A stretch of 64,000 nt of DNA from Collimonas arenae (GTDB taxonomy: Bacteria > Pseudomonadota > Gammaproteobacteria > Burkholderiales > Burkholderiaceae_D): positions 5,022,001-5,086,000 of the forward strand of contig NZ_CP009962.1 of the NCBI RefSeq assembly GCF_000786695.1. Reading direction: 5' to 3'. This document shows positions 42,129-51,034 of the stretch, piece by piece (within the stretch, counting starts at the first letter, position 1; the number at the start of each line of letters is the position of its first letter). Below the pieces are notes generated by a model. The model worked only from the letters and a program-made list of their open reading frames with translations. It was not told the origin of the DNA and made no database searches. A program made the position numbers and the translations under genes.

Positions 42129-43166
42129 TCATGGCATCACTGGCACGTGCATCAGACCCGTCGTTTCTTCGAATCCGAACATCAGGTTCATGCATTGAAC
42201 CGCCTGGCCGGCAGAGCCTTTGACCAGATTATCCTGCACCACCAGCACCACCACGGTATCGCCGTCGTTCGGCCGATGCAGCGCGATGCGCAACATGTTG
42301 GAGCTGCGGGTAGAACGGGTTTCCGGATGCGCACCGAACGGCATCACATCGACAAACGGCTCGTTCTTGTAAGCGTCTTCAAACAGCGCCTGCAAAGCAA
42401 CGTTGTCCAAATCCTTGGTCAAGCGCGCATAGATAGTCGAATGCATGCCGCGTATCATCGGCACCAGATGCGGCGTAAACAGCAAGCCGACTTTCTGCTT
42501 CGTGAGCTTGCCGAGTTGCTCCACGGTTTCCGGCGAATGACGATGGCCGGAGACGCCGTACGCTTTGAAATTGTCACTGGCTTCTGAGAACAGCATCGCC
42601 ACTTCGGCCTTGCGGCCAGCGCCGGACACGCCTGATTTGCAATCGGCGATGATGTGCGAGGCATCCACTACATCGGCTTTCAGCAAGGGCGCCAAGCCGA
42701 GCTGCATGGTAGTCGGATAACAGCCTGGATTGCCGATAATGCGCGCATCCTTGATCGCAGCGCGGTTCAGCTCTGGCAAACCGTAGACGGATTCCTTCAG
42801 CAGTTCAGGACAGCTGTGCGGCATCTTGTACCACTTCTCGAATACCGCTGTGTCCTGCAGACGGAAATCCGCGGCCAAGTCAATCACCTTGACGCCGGCG
42901 GCCAGCAACTCAGGCGTCTGCGCCATGGCGACGCCGTGGGGTGTCGCGAAGAACACTACATCGCATTCGGTCAGATTGGCTTTTTCCGGCGCTGAGAATG
43001 CCAGGGAAACGCGGCCGCGCAGCGATGGGTACATGTCCGCAATCGGCATGCCATCCTCTTTGCGCGAAGTCACTGCTTGCAACTGCACCTGTGGATGCGT
43101 TGCCAGCAAACGCAGCAACTCGACCCCGGTATAACCCGTACCACCCACAATCCCGACTTTGATCAT
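42129..43166 (-). CDS. argC: ArgC, N-acetyl-gamma-glutamyl-phosphate reductase
   Basis: Third step of arginine synthesis; NADPH-dependent. 345 residues, type 1. Nucleotide loop [17 protein letters not shown] and the active-site Cys149 in [10 protein letters not shown]. Proton-transfer His region SGHRHSPE is also present. Located 37 bases before the DUF6776 gene. Together with argJ at the left edge it gives two arginine genes in the window, but not in one operon. Confidence 0.98.
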   Translation of the reverse strand: MIKVGIVGGTGYTGVELLRLLATHPQVQLQAVTSRKEDGMPIADMYPSLRGRVSLAFSAPEKANLTECDVVFFATPHGVAMAQTPELLAAGVKVIDLAADFRLQDTAVFEKWYKMPHSCPELLKESVYGLPELNRAAIKDARIIGNPGCYPTTMQLGLAPLLKADVVDASHIIADCKSGVSGAGRKAEVAMLFSEASDNFKAYGVSGHRHSPETVEQLGKLTKQKVGLLFTPHLVPMIRGMHSTIYARLTKDLDNVALQALFEDAYKNEPFVDVMPFGAHPETRSTRSSNMLRIALHRPNDGDTVVVLVVQDNLVKGSAGQAVQCMNLMFGFEETTGLMHVPVMP

Positions 43167-43502
43167 CTTATTTCCTTGCTTGGAAGCGTACTGAGCCGCT
43201 TATGATTTTCCTGTAACTCGTTCTTGAAATTCGTTCCTGAAATTCGTCCTGAACCTGATATGAAAATCGTACGATCCATGGCCGCAGGTTTCTCAGGTAC
43301 GACAGCATAGGGCCGACTATTTTATCAGCCAATTGTTTGAGCTTGTTAACATTCACCAAGGCAATATTTAGCCGTTATGAACATGGCAATGCCCCTGGCG
43401 ATCGCCTCGCTCAATGTTATCCTGGCGAAATTGAAGCACGCCGAAAGACAAAAAGCCGCCAGGCGCGAACCTGGCGGCTTTTCATGATTCTGAAAGCGTA
43501 GA
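43167..43502. other. argC-rpsI intergenic region with short direct repeats
   Basis: 336 bases. Near argC there is a run of three imperfect direct repeats, CGTTCTTGAAATT (43219-43231), CGTTCCTGAAATT (43232-43244) and CGTCCTGAACC (from 43245). The distal end holds the rpsI terminator. The rest shows no gene or recognisable site. Confidence 0.5.
43451..43482. terminator. Terminator of the rplM-rpsI operon
   Basis: The arms AAAAGCCGCCAGG (43451-43463) and CCTGGCGGCTTTT (43470-43482) are perfectly complementary with a 6-base loop, ending in T-runs on both strands. It lies just after the rpsI stop. Confidence 0.93.
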
Positions 43503-43895
43503 TTAGCGCTTGGAGAATTGTTTTGCGCGACGTGCCTTGCGCAGACCGACCTTCTTACGTTCAACTTCACGTGCATCACGTGTAACGAAGCCGGCTTTGG
43601 ACAGCTCCGATTTCAAAGTTGCATCGTAGTCGATCAGTGCACGAGTGATACCGTGGCGAACTGCACCAGCCTGGCCGGACTCGCCGCCACCGCTGACATT
43701 GACTTTGATGTCGAAAGTTTCGACATGGTTAGTCAGTTCCAGTGGTTGACGAATCACCATCAAACCGGTTTCGCGCGAAAAATATTCATTCGCTGGCTTG
43801 CCGTTGACGATGATCTGGCCAGAGCCGGACTTGATGAAAACGCGAGCCACTGCACTCTTGCGACGGCCGGTTCCGTAATTGTAGTTACCGATCAT
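43503..43895 (-). CDS. rpsI: Ribosomal protein S9
   Basis: 130 residues of the 30S subunit. [27 protein letters not shown] at the N-terminus and the basic tail [17 protein letters not shown], whose final Lys-Arg reaches the P-site tRNA. Follows rplM by 9 bases, the universal rplM-rpsI operon. Confidence 0.99.
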   Translation of the reverse strand: MIGNYNYGTGRRKSAVARVFIKSGSGQIIVNGKPANEYFSRETGLMVIRQPLELTNHVETFDIKVNVSGGGESGQAGAVRHGITRALIDYDATLKSELSKAGFVTRDAREVERKKVGLRKARRAKQFSKR

Positions 43896-43904
43896 GTCTA
43901 TTCC

Positions 43905-44333
43905 TTAGAGTTCAAGTGCTTTAGGTTGCTGCGCGGTGTGCGGATGGCTGCCATCTGCGTACACTTTGAGCTTCTTGATCATGGCGTAGCCAAGCGGACC
44001 CTTAGGCAGCATGCCCTTGACCGCTTTTTCCAGCGCACGACCTGGAAAACGCTGTTGCATTTTCTGGAAATTTGTTTCGTAGATGCCGCCTGGGTAACCG
44101 GAGTGACGGAAATATGTCTTGTCGGTTGCCTTGGCGCCAGTGACGCGCAGTTTGCCTGCATTGATGACGACGATGAAATCGCCGGTATCAACGTGTGGAG
44201 TAAATTCCGGTTTGTGTTTGCCGCGCAGTCGGAGTGCCACTTCGCTGGCAACACGTCCGAGGACTTTGTCCGTCGCGTCAATCACGAACCAATCACGCTG
44301 GACTTCATGGCCCTTAGCGGAAAAAGTTTTCAT
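43905..44333 (-). CDS. rplM: Ribosomal protein L13
   Basis: 142 residues of the 50S subunit. [25 protein letters not shown] and [25 protein letters not shown] are diagnostic. RBS TAGGAAG precedes the ATG at 44333. Transcribed from a strong promoter at 44475-44504 with an untranslated leader of about 135 bases containing a small GGTGG/CCACC hairpin. Confidence 0.99.
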   Translation of the reverse strand: MKTFSAKGHEVQRDWFVIDATDKVLGRVASEVALRLRGKHKPEFTPHVDTGDFIVVINAGKLRVTGAKATDKTYFRHSGYPGGIYETNFQKMQQRFPGRALEKAVKGMLPKGPLGYAMIKKLKVYADGSHPHTAQQPKALEL

Positions 44334-44474
44334 GTTGACTTCCTAACTAGTTTAATTCGCTCAAATGGTGGTTCCACCGCTATCGGAAACCTGGTTGTTA
44401 GACCGGATTTTCGCCCTGCATCAGCGACAGACTCTTCCTTGTTATCTTTCCCTGAGCAAACGGAAAAGCCGTAA

Positions 44475-44504
44475 ATTATAGCCTTTTCAAGGACTTGGCG
44501 TCAA
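44475..44504 (-). promoter_or_regulatory. Sigma70 promoter of rplM-rpsI
   Basis: On the minus strand TTGACG (44499-44504) and TATAAT (44475-44480) with an 18-base spacer: a near-consensus pair, as expected for a ribosomal protein operon. Confidence 0.75.
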
Positions 44505-44841
44505 ACTGATTGAAAATTATCGGCACTTGCGCTAGGAATTGTTGTTATTGCGCCAGCCGGGGAAACAACTCCGGGCAAAAGAAAACCCGATCTGCACATA
44601 GGCATCGGGTTTAAATCCACTCCTGTGGAGGGGTGGAGGAGACACGATTGATTGCCCAACATCAACTCCAGCAATCGATAAACCATCTTAGCAAACGGAA
44701 TTGTGCGTCGCAAGGTAGAAAAATAAGGGATTTTACCAATAATACTGCCTGAATTTCCCCTGCGACAACAAAATCGCGCCTGAACCACATCCGTCCAGAG
44801 CAGTTAGAATATCGCGACACACAAACAGCCCGCGAGATCCT
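44505..44841. other. Gene-free region with two hairpins between rplM promoter and the OsmC gene
   Basis: 337 bases. Two stem-loops stand next to each other: AAACCCGAT (44583-44591) with ATCGGGTTT (44604-44612), and CCACTCC with GGGGTGG (about 44617-44636). Neither is followed by a clean T-run on the plus strand. No reading frame looks like a gene. The OsmC promoter should lie at the right end (a TAGAAT near 44804 is a weak candidate). Confidence 0.45.
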
Positions 44842-45288
44842 ATGGAATGCACAGTACGCTGGACCGGCTTGTCCGGCATGACTTTTTTAGCAGAAACCGG
44901 CTCCGGCCACCTGTTGACGATGGATGGCGCCCCGGATGGCGGCGGCCGCGACCTGGCACCACGGCCGATGGAAGTGGTACTGGCCGGCACCGGCGGCTGC
45001 ACCGCCTATGACGTGGTGCTGATCTTGCGCAAAAGCCATCAGGATGTGCGCGGCTGCGACGTCACGCTGAAATCGGAGCGGGCCGAGAAAGAACCCAAGG
45101 TATTCACCAAGATCCATTTCCACTTCACCGTGCGCGGACGCAACCTCAAGCCAAATCTGGTTGAGCGTGCGATCAAGTTGTCGCACGAGAAATACTGCTC
45201 GGCCTCGATCATGCTGGAAAAAACCGCCGAGATGACCCATTCGTTCGAGATCATCGACGACCTGGCGGAAATGCCAGCTAACGCCTAA
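44842..45288 (+). CDS. OsmC family protein (YhfA-like)
   Basis: 148 residues, OsmC/Ohr fold. The two cysteines of the peroxidase site are present: Cys53 (AGTGGCTAYDVV) and Cys119 (EKYCSASIML), so thiol peroxidase activity is possible. The sequence fits the YhfA-like branch better than OsmC or Ohr proper. It stands alone on the plus strand, convergent with coq7. Confidence 0.9.
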   Translation: MECTVRWTGLSGMTFLAETGSGHLLTMDGAPDGGGRDLAPRPMEVVLAGTGGCTAYDVVLILRKSHQDVRGCDVTLKSERAEKEPKVFTKIHFHFTVRGRNLKPNLVERAIKLSHEKYCSASIMLEKTAEMTHSFEIIDDLAEMPANA

Positions 45289-45310
45289 GCAATCGACGGC
45301 TGCAGACTAT

Positions 45311-45937
45311 TCAGATGTAATAGGCGACCGTCGTCATCACTTTCGACATCGCCTGCATCGCCTTTTGCGCCGGCAACGGCATTTCAGCCCCGCCAAGCGT
45401 ACGCGCCGCCTCGCCATGGGCGATCTCGTCGTCACGCATCTGCTCGACGATAGCGCGCGACTTGGCGTCTTGTAGCGGCAATTTCTCCAGATGGCTGTTC
45501 AAGTGCTTTTCCACCTGGCGTTCGGTTTCCGAGACAAAGCTCAGGCTGCGCACGTCGCCCAGCCGCGCCGCCAGCGTCCCCAGTGCGTAGGAACCAGCGT
45601 ACCACAAGGGATTGAGCAAGCTGACATGCGAACCCAGTTCACGCAAGCGTTCCGCAGTCCAGGCTAAATGGTCTTCCTCTTCCCTGCCCGCTTCGGCAAA
45701 CTGCTGCTTGATCGGCTCGCCTTGCGCAAAACGGCCTTGCGCATCATACAAAGCCTGGGCGCACACTTCACCGACATGATTGATGCGCATCAGGCCGGCG
45801 CTATGGCGCTGCTCGCCCGCATCCAGCACACCGTCAGAGGCCTGCAAAGCCGGGCTCGGTCGCGATGCCGAGGCTTGCCCGGTAATGACGCGCAAGGCGT
45901 TGTCGAAATCGGCGATGGCTTTGTCTAGGAATGGCAT
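45311..45937 (-). CDS. coq7: Coq7, 2-polyprenyl-3-methyl-6-methoxy-1,4-benzoquinol 5-hydroxylase (demethoxyubiquinone hydroxylase)
   Basis: Di-iron hydroxylase of ubiquinone synthesis. 208 residues, ferritin-like four-helix bundle. Iron-ligand motifs are seen in [29 protein letters not shown] and [12 protein letters not shown]. Coq7 replaces UbiF in many beta- and alphaproteobacteria. Likely bound to the inner face of the membrane. Precedes nothing in its operon; convergent with the OsmC gene. Confidence 0.96.
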   Translation of the reverse strand: MPFLDKAIADFDNALRVITGQASASRPSPALQASDGVLDAGEQRHSAGLMRINHVGEVCAQALYDAQGRFAQGEPIKQQFAEAGREEEDHLAWTAERLRELGSHVSLLNPLWYAGSYALGTLAARLGDVRSLSFVSETERQVEKHLNSHLEKLPLQDAKSRAIVEQMRDDEIAHGEAARTLGGAEMPLPAQKAMQAMSKVMTTVAYYI

Positions 45938-45996
45938 GCTGGGAATTGTCTATAAAGGTCAGTGGCCTGAATTTTATCAGGCCGGTGTCATCGGTG

Positions 45997-46842
45997 TCAT
46001 TTGACGCGCTTTGGACGAAACACCGCGCTATCTGCATAAAAACCGTCGTCTTGTCCGGCGCACCATCCCGGCACGCCGAGTACCGGCAACGGTGTCAGAC
46101 GCCTGACCAGAGAGCCGTGCTGCGCCAGGTCGGCGGCGATCTGTTGGTCGATCCAACCGCGCTTGGCATCTTCGCCCAGTGAAAAGTAAAACTCTGGCGC
46201 GCTGATCACCAAGGTATGTGCGGTAATCGCCTTGTACGGACGCACCAGTTTTTCCAGCAAGGCATGGCCGAACAACCAGACCTCGGCATCCACGCCAAAC
46301 GCAGCTCGTTGTTCGACAAATGCGTCGGTCCATTGATGGTTGCGCAAAGCCGTCGTCAGCGCTTGCCCGGCAGCGTTGTCACGCACCAACAGCAAAGCTG
46401 CATTCTCATCAAAGATAGTGGCTGCATCGCGCGTCGCGCCGCGCGGCTTGCTGCTGCCGGACAACGTACCGGCCCGCGCCAGCTCGGCGGCCTGCAATGC
46501 GTTCAGGCGCGCCTTGATGGCCGGGAAAGAGAGCCAGATCAAGGCATTCAGGAAATCATGGAGATTGTCACGAGTTGGCACTTTGCCGCTACTGCCGATA
46601 AATGCTTCGTAAGCCACTGCGGCGGGTAGCTCGGCTTGCGCCACAAAATTGAGCGGCAAGCCTTGGTAATTATGAATACAACGCGCTTGCACAACCGCGT
46701 TCAACGCCTGCCTCCAATCTGTGGCGGCGCTCAACTGCCTGCCAAGAACACGAAACGGCGCGAGCCACGGTTGCGACCAGTCAATTGCACGCAGGAACAA
46801 TGCGGATGAGTCGAACGAATCGGGAGCGGCGGGTGTAGTCAT
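45997..46842 (-). CDS. DUF3025 domain protein
   Basis: 281 residues, no signal peptide or membrane helix. The family core is PTRDNLHDFLNALIWLSFPAIKARLNALQA (about 90-119), followed by DAATIFDENAALLL. Function unknown; the family is widespread in Burkholderiales and often sits near coq7 or rRNA-related genes. The gene lies 46 bases after cobA, and 59 bases before coq7, on the same strand. Confidence 0.85.
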   Translation of the reverse strand: MTTPAAPDSFDSSALFLRAIDWSQPWLAPFRVLGRQLSAATDWRQALNAVVQARCIHNYQGLPLNFVAQAELPAAVAYEAFIGSSGKVPTRDNLHDFLNALIWLSFPAIKARLNALQAAELARAGTLSGSSKPRGATRDAATIFDENAALLLVRDNAAGQALTTALRNHQWTDAFVEQRAAFGVDAEVWLFGHALLEKLVRPYKAITAHTLVISAPEFYFSLGEDAKRGWIDQQIAADLAQHGSLVRRLTPLPVLGVPGWCAGQDDGFYADSAVFRPKRVK

Positions 46843-46888
46843 TTGCCGCGCATTTTACATCGCGCTTAGCCAAGCGCCAATGCCAGGC

Positions 46889-47659
46889 TCAGATTGGCGC
46901 CTGCTGCAGTTTTTCCGGCACAATATCAGCCAATGCATCGGCACAGCGGACCACTTCGCCGATAACAATAATGCTGGGGCTACCAAGACCGCTCTCCTGC
47001 AGGTCCTGCGGCAGCCGATCGAGACAGGTCAGCAACTGCGCTTGCGACGCCAGCGTTGCCGATCGCACCACTGCGACAGGCATGCTTCCGGCCATGCCGG
47101 CATCCGGCAGATTGCGCTGCAATTGCCGACAGCGAGCAACACCCATATAGATCACCAGAGTCATCCCGGCCGCGACCAGCGCAGGCCAGTTCGGCTGCAC
47201 CGCATCGCTCTTGCCATGGCCAGTGACGAAAATCACACCCTGGCTATAGTCGCGATGGGTTGCTGCAACGCCGATACTGGCGGCAGCCGCCATGCCGCTG
47301 GTAATGCCCGGCACCACATCGACTGCCACGCCGGCATCGCGCAGATAGGCGCGCTCTTCACCACCGCGGCCGAACAGGTAAGGATCGCCACCCTTCAAGC
47401 GCACCACGCATTGTCCGTTTTGCGCCTCCAGTACCATCAGGCGCTGGATGAATTCTTGCGAGGTCGACTGGCAACCGCCGCGCTTGCCAACGTGGATGAT
47501 GCGCGCACCCTCGTGCGCATGCTGCAGGATCTCGGGATTGACCAGATCGTCCACCAGCAGCACGTCGGCGCGGGCAATCGCCTTGACTGCTTTCAGCGTC
47601 AGCAGGTCAGGATCGCCCGGTCCCGCTCCAACCAATATGACTTTGCCTTGTCGCTGCAT
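46889..47659 (-). CDS. cobA: CobA/SUMT, uroporphyrinogen-III C-methyltransferase
   Basis: Makes precorrin-2 by two SAM methylations, on the way to siroheme (cofactor of nitrite and sulfite reductases) or cobalamin. 256 residues from the ATG at 47659, chosen because GGAGGCAGAT precedes it. VILVGAGPGDPDLLTLKA and VRLKGGDPYLFGRGGEE are diagnostic. No CysG-type N-terminal dehydrogenase/ferrochelatase domain. It is the last gene of the nitrate-uptake operon, 13 bases after nrtD, which suggests a role in siroheme supply for nitrite reductase. Confidence 0.96.
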   Translation of the reverse strand: MQRQGKVILVGAGPGDPDLLTLKAVKAIARADVLLVDDLVNPEILQHAHEGARIIHVGKRGGCQSTSQEFIQRLMVLEAQNGQCVVRLKGGDPYLFGRGGEERAYLRDAGVAVDVVPGITSGMAAAASIGVAATHRDYSQGVIFVTGHGKSDAVQPNWPALVAAGMTLVIYMGVARCRQLQRNLPDAGMAGSMPVAVVRSATLASQAQLLTCLDRLPQDLQESGLGSPSIIVIGEVVRCADALADIVPEKLQQAPI

Positions 47660-47672
47660 ATCTGCCTCCACG

Positions 47673-48479
47673 CTAAGCCGCCACCGGATGCGTCTGTTTT
47701 CGATACAGGAATTCCAGCACCGAGGTACGGTATTCTGCATATAGCGGATCCTGCGCCAGCGTCACCCGTTCCCGTGGCCGCGCCAGCCTTACTTGCACAA
47801 TCTCGCCGATAGTGGCTGCTGGACCATTCGTCATCATCACGATGCGGTCCGACAACAGCACTGCTTCGTCGACATCATGGGTCACCATCACAACCGTCGA
47901 TTCGGTCTTGGCGACAATCTTCAACAACTCGTCCTGCAAATGGGCGCGCGTCAAAGCATCCAGTGCACCGAACGGTTCATCCATCAGCAACACCTTTGGC
48001 TCCATTGCCAGCGCCCGCGCAATACCGACCCGTTGCTTCATGCCGCCGGAAATTTCGTGCGGGCGTTTTTTTCCCGCCGCCGTCAAACCCACCATCGCCA
48101 GCGCGGCCTTGGTGCGTTCCTTCAGGGCGTTCCTGTTTTCGGTCGCGCCAAATACGCGTTCGACGCCGAGGTAGATGTTTTCATGGCAGGTCAGCCACGG
48201 CAGCAGCGAATGATTCTGGAACACCACCGCACGCTCAGGCGACGGTCCACCGATTTCACGACCCGCGCAAATCAATACGCCCCCGCTCGGCATCAGTAAA
48301 CCGGCAATGAGATTCAACAAGGTCGACTTGCCGCAACCCGAATGACCGATCAGCGTCACAAACTCGCCCTTGCGCACTGTCAGGTTGATATCGCACAGCG
48401 CATGAAACGGGCCTTTGCGGGTGTTGAATACCATCTCGGCCTGATGGATATCGATGAATCTAGCGTCGCGCTGTTCCAT
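47673..48479 (-). CDS. nrtD: Nitrate ABC transporter ATP-binding protein (NrtD/NasD type)
   Basis: 268 residues. Walker [18 protein letters not shown]-loop [13 protein letters not shown], signature [15 protein letters not shown], Walker [13 protein letters not shown]. It lacks the C-terminal NrtA-like domain that marks cyanobacterial NrtC, hence the NrtD name. Lies 23 bases after nrtB and 13 before cobA. Energises nitrate (or nitrite/cyanate-like anion) import; specificity rests on NrtA. Confidence 0.92.
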   Translation of the reverse strand: MEQRDARFIDIHQAEMVFNTRKGPFHALCDINLTVRKGEFVTLIGHSGCGKSTLLNLIAGLLMPSGGVLICAGREIGGPSPERAVVFQNHSLLPWLTCHENIYLGVERVFGATENRNALKERTKAALAMVGLTAAGKKRPHEISGGMKQRVGIARALAMEPKVLLMDEPFGALDALTRAHLQDELLKIVAKTESTVVMVTHDVDEAVLLSDRIVMMTNGPAATIGEIVQVRLARPRERVTLAQDPLYAEYRTSVLEFLYRKQTHPVAA

Positions 48480-48502
48480 GCTCTTCCTCGCTGATGTGAT
48501 TG

Positions 48503-49420
48503 CTAGCTCGCAACCTGTTCGTAAGTAAACGCCTTAGCCAATGCCACCAGCAATTGCTCCAGCAGCAAACCGACCACGCCGATCACCACAATCGCGATGA
48601 TGATGTGTGGCACGTTCAGGTTGTTCCATTCATCCCAGACCCAGAAGCCGATACCGACGCCCCCCGTCAGCATTTCCGCCGCCACGATGACCAGCCATGC
48701 GGTGCCGATCGCCAGCCGTACACCGGTCAGCATGTAAGGCAGGACCGAAGGGAAGAGAATCTTGGTGATGATTTTCCACTCCGACAGGTTCAGCACCCGC
48801 GCTACATTCATGTAGTCCTGCGGCACTCTCTGCACACCGATCGCGGTATTGATCACCATCGGCCAGATCGAGCAGATGAAGATTGACCAGATGGCCGCCG
48901 GGTTGGCCGACTTGAACACTAGCAAACCAATCGGCAGCCAGGCCAGCGGCGACACGGGCTTCAGCAAACTGATAATGGGTCCGAACATGCTCGACAAGAA
49001 TGCGAAGCGGCCGATCATGAAGCCGAGTGGAATCCCGACCAGAGCCGCCAGGCCGAAGCCGACGCCGACACGCTGCAGCGAAGCCAGGATATTCCAGCCG
49101 ATGCCCTGGTCGTTGGGACTGGTGCGGTAGAACGGATCTGAAAATAGTTTGAACGCTTCCTGCAAGGTCAGCAGCGGCGTCGGGAACTGTCTGTTGTTCA
49201 TCGCAATGATCTGCCAGACCAGCACCAGGAACGCCAGTCCGAGCAGCGGCGCAATGATTTGCATCAGCCAGGAAGGTGCGCTGCTGCGCCGCTTGATTGT
49301 TTTCAGCATTGGCCGCGGCGCGGCGGCCGTATCGACCGGTGCTTTCGCTTCATGCCCGGCGCTATCCATGATCGCCGCCTGGCGGTTTGCATTCGCCGTT
49401 GTATCCATGATTGCATTCAT
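48503..49420 (-). CDS. nrtB: Nitrate ABC transporter permease (NrtB/NasE type)
   Basis: 305 residues from the ATG at 49420, picked because GGGAGCG precedes it and it falls after the nrtA stop; the frame is open further upstream, inside nrtA. A polar N-terminus of about 60 residues comes before six predicted membrane helices. The EAA loop reads [23 protein letters not shown]. Inner-membrane channel of the NrtABD importer. Confidence 0.92.
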   Translation of the reverse strand: MNAIMDTTANANRQAAIMDSAGHEAKAPVDTAAAPRPMLKTIKRRSSAPSWLMQIIAPLLGLAFLVLVWQIIAMNNRQFPTPLLTLQEAFKLFSDPFYRTSPNDQGIGWNILASLQRVGVGFGLAALVGIPLGFMIGRFAFLSSMFGPIISLLKPVSPLAWLPIGLLVFKSANPAAIWSIFICSIWPMVINTAIGVQRVPQDYMNVARVLNLSEWKIITKILFPSVLPYMLTGVRLAIGTAWLVIVAAEMLTGGVGIGFWVWDEWNNLNVPHIIIAIVVIGVVGLLLEQLLVALAKAFTYEQVAS

Positions 49421-49464
49421 ATTCGCTCCCGGATAATCCATGGCCCGGCGACTGCCGGACCATG

Positions 49465-50751
49465 TCATGCATGGATCTTGAACGACGCGGCATAGGCTTG
49501 CGGATTCTTGCCATCCCACACCACGCCATCCATCAGCTTCGAGGTACGCAATACATCCTTCGGCACCGGCGTATTCGTCATCGCCGCGGCGTCCTTGTAG
49601 AGAGCGATCTGGCTGACCGACTTTGCCACCGCCAGGTAGTCCGGATCGGTCTTCAGCAAACCCCAGCGCCGGTGCTGCGTCATGAACCACATGCCGTCCG
49701 ACAGATAAGGGAAATTGACCAGGCCGTCGTTGTAGAATTTCATGTAGTTCGGGTCGTCCCAGGTCTTGCCCAGGCCGTTCTGGTAACGCCCCATGATTCG
49801 CTGGTCGATCACATCCTTGCTGGTATTGACATAGGATTTATCGGCAATCGCTTCAGCCATCTTGTTCTTGTTGGCGAGCGAGGCGTCAATCCACCTGCCG
49901 GCTTCCAGCACCGCCGCAATCAGTGCACGGCAGGTATTCGGATTCTTGGCGGCAAACTCGGCGGTGGCGCCTAGTACTTTTTCCGGATGGTCTTTCCAGA
50001 TCTCTTGCGTGGTGATGGCGGTGACGCCGACGCCGTCGACAATCGCCCTGTGGCCCCATGGCTCGCCAACACAGAAACCATCCATGTTACCGACCCGCAT
50101 ATTCGCCACCATCTGCGGCGGCGGCACGGTGATAACTTTGGCGTCCTTGAGCGGATTAACGCCGTTGGCGGCCAGCCAGTAATACAGCCACATGGCGTGC
50201 GTGCCAGTCGGGAAAGTCTGCGCGAAGGTATATTCGCGCTTGTCGCTGGTCATCAGCTTGGCCAGCGAAGCGCCGTCGACCGCCCCCTTGTCAGCCAGTT
50301 TTTTCGACAAAGTGATCGCCTGGCCGTTATTGTTCAGTCCCATCAGGATCGCCATGTCTTTCTTTTGTCCGCCGATGCCCATCTGCACGCCGTAGATCAA
50401 ACCAGACAACACGTGCGCGCCATCCAGTTCGCCGTTGGCCAACTTGTCGCGCACGCCTGCCCAGGAAGCTTCCTTGCTGAGGACGATCTTGATGCCGTAT
50501 TTCTTGTCGAAGCCGAGCAGCGACGCCATCACGACGGAGGCGCAGTCGGTGAGAGGAATGAAACCGATCTTGACTTCGGTTTTTTCCGGTTTGTCCGAGC
50601 CGGCGGCCCAGGCTCCGGTTGCAGTGCTCGATAATCCCAACATGCTGGCTCCTGCCGCGAGTGTCGCGGTCTGTAATAGTTGGCGGCGCTTGCCATCGAC
50701 AGCCAGGCTTGTATCCAGATCATCCTGCGGCAACACATTCTCTACATCCAT
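49465..50751 (-). CDS. nrtA: Nitrate-binding protein NrtA (NasF-like), Tat-exported
   Basis: Periplasmic anion-binding protein, 428 residues from the ATG at 50751 (AAGGGG upstream; an in-frame start at 50796 lies inside the control leader). Twin-arginine signal KRRQLLQTATLAAGASM (Arg22-Arg23), cleavage near WAA (about 50). Family motifs: GFIPLTDCASVVMA, LANGELDGAHVLSGLIYGVQMGIGG. The Tat signal marks it as the transport component rather than the cytoplasmic sensor NasS, which is a homolog without a signal. First gene of the operon, under sigma54 and leader control. Confidence 0.93.
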   Translation of the reverse strand: MDVENVLPQDDLDTSLAVDGKRRQLLQTATLAAGASMLGLSSTATGAWAAGSDKPEKTEVKIGFIPLTDCASVVMASLLGFDKKYGIKIVLSKEASWAGVRDKLANGELDGAHVLSGLIYGVQMGIGGQKKDMAILMGLNNNGQAITLSKKLADKGAVDGASLAKLMTSDKREYTFAQTFPTGTHAMWLYYWLAANGVNPLKDAKVITVPPPQMVANMRVGNMDGFCVGEPWGHRAIVDGVGVTAITTQEIWKDHPEKVLGATAEFAAKNPNTCRALIAAVLEAGRWIDASLANKNKMAEAIADKSYVNTSKDVIDQRIMGRYQNGLGKTWDDPNYMKFYNDGLVNFPYLSDGMWFMTQHRRWGLLKTDPDYLAVAKSVSQIALYKDAAAMTNTPVPKDVLRTSKLMDGVVWDGKNPQAYAASFKIHA

Positions 50752-50777
50752 CGCACGGCCCCTTGGTTTCGGCAAAC

Positions 50778-50880
50778 AAAAAAGGCGTCGTTCCACAATG
50801 CACCAGTCATGTGGAAAGACACCTTTGTCTTATGTGGAAAGGACCACCGTTAGCCGATTCCAGCGACGCCATCGTTGGCG
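50778..50880 (-). promoter_or_regulatory. ANTAR-responsive two-hairpin antitermination leader of the nrt operon
   Basis: Reading the minus strand 5' to 3': P1 is CGCC-AACGAU-GGCG (50880-50867). P2 is AAGAC-AAAGGU-GUCUU (50831-50816). Both loops are hexanucleotides with A at position 1 and G at position 4, the published signature of RNAs bound by ANTAR proteins. A terminator follows: AAAGGUGUC (50826-50818) pairs with GACGCCUUU (50789-50781), enclosing a UUCCAC/GUGGAA hairpin, then a T-run (50783-50778). The terminator's 5' arm is the loop and 3' arm of P2, so the two are mutually exclusive. NasT, encoded just upstream, is the natural ligand. Confidence 0.8.
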
Positions 50881-50894
50881 CTTGAATGTTTATA

Positions 50895-50911
50895 TGCAAA
50901 CCACGTGCCAG
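50895..50911 (-). promoter_or_regulatory. Sigma54 (-24/-12) promoter of the nrtA operon
   Basis: Minus strand CTGGCACG-TGGT-TTGCA: TGGCACG at 50904-50910 and TTGCA at 50895-50899, a full match to the TGGCACG-N4-TTGC(A/T) consensus. Transcription would begin near 50885, just before the first leader hairpin. Confidence 0.88.
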
Positions 50912-50950
50912 GATTTTTTGCGACAAAGCGCGCGTTTCTCACCCGGAAAG

Positions 50951-50982
50951 CGCACTTGCTTTGTGCGTCGCACCAAATGTGC
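50951..50982. promoter_or_regulatory. Two NtrC-like dyads upstream of the sigma54 promoter
   Basis: GCAC-N7-GTGC (50952-50966) has exactly the spacing of the E. coli NtrC site. A second dyad GCAC-N5-GTGC (50970-50982) lies beside it. They would sit about 70 to 95 bases before the predicted transcription start, a normal place for an enhancer-bound NtrC. Confidence 0.6.
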
Positions 50983-51034
50983 TCACGATTTTCGGGCATT
51001 GCTGTTGAATGTCTGACCATCTGGCCAGCTTGTT

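Noticed and set aside
49421..49690. Longer nrtB reading frame starting inside nrtA
   Set aside because: The extension overlaps the nrtA coding region in another frame; an ATG with a good ribosome binding site lies at 49420.
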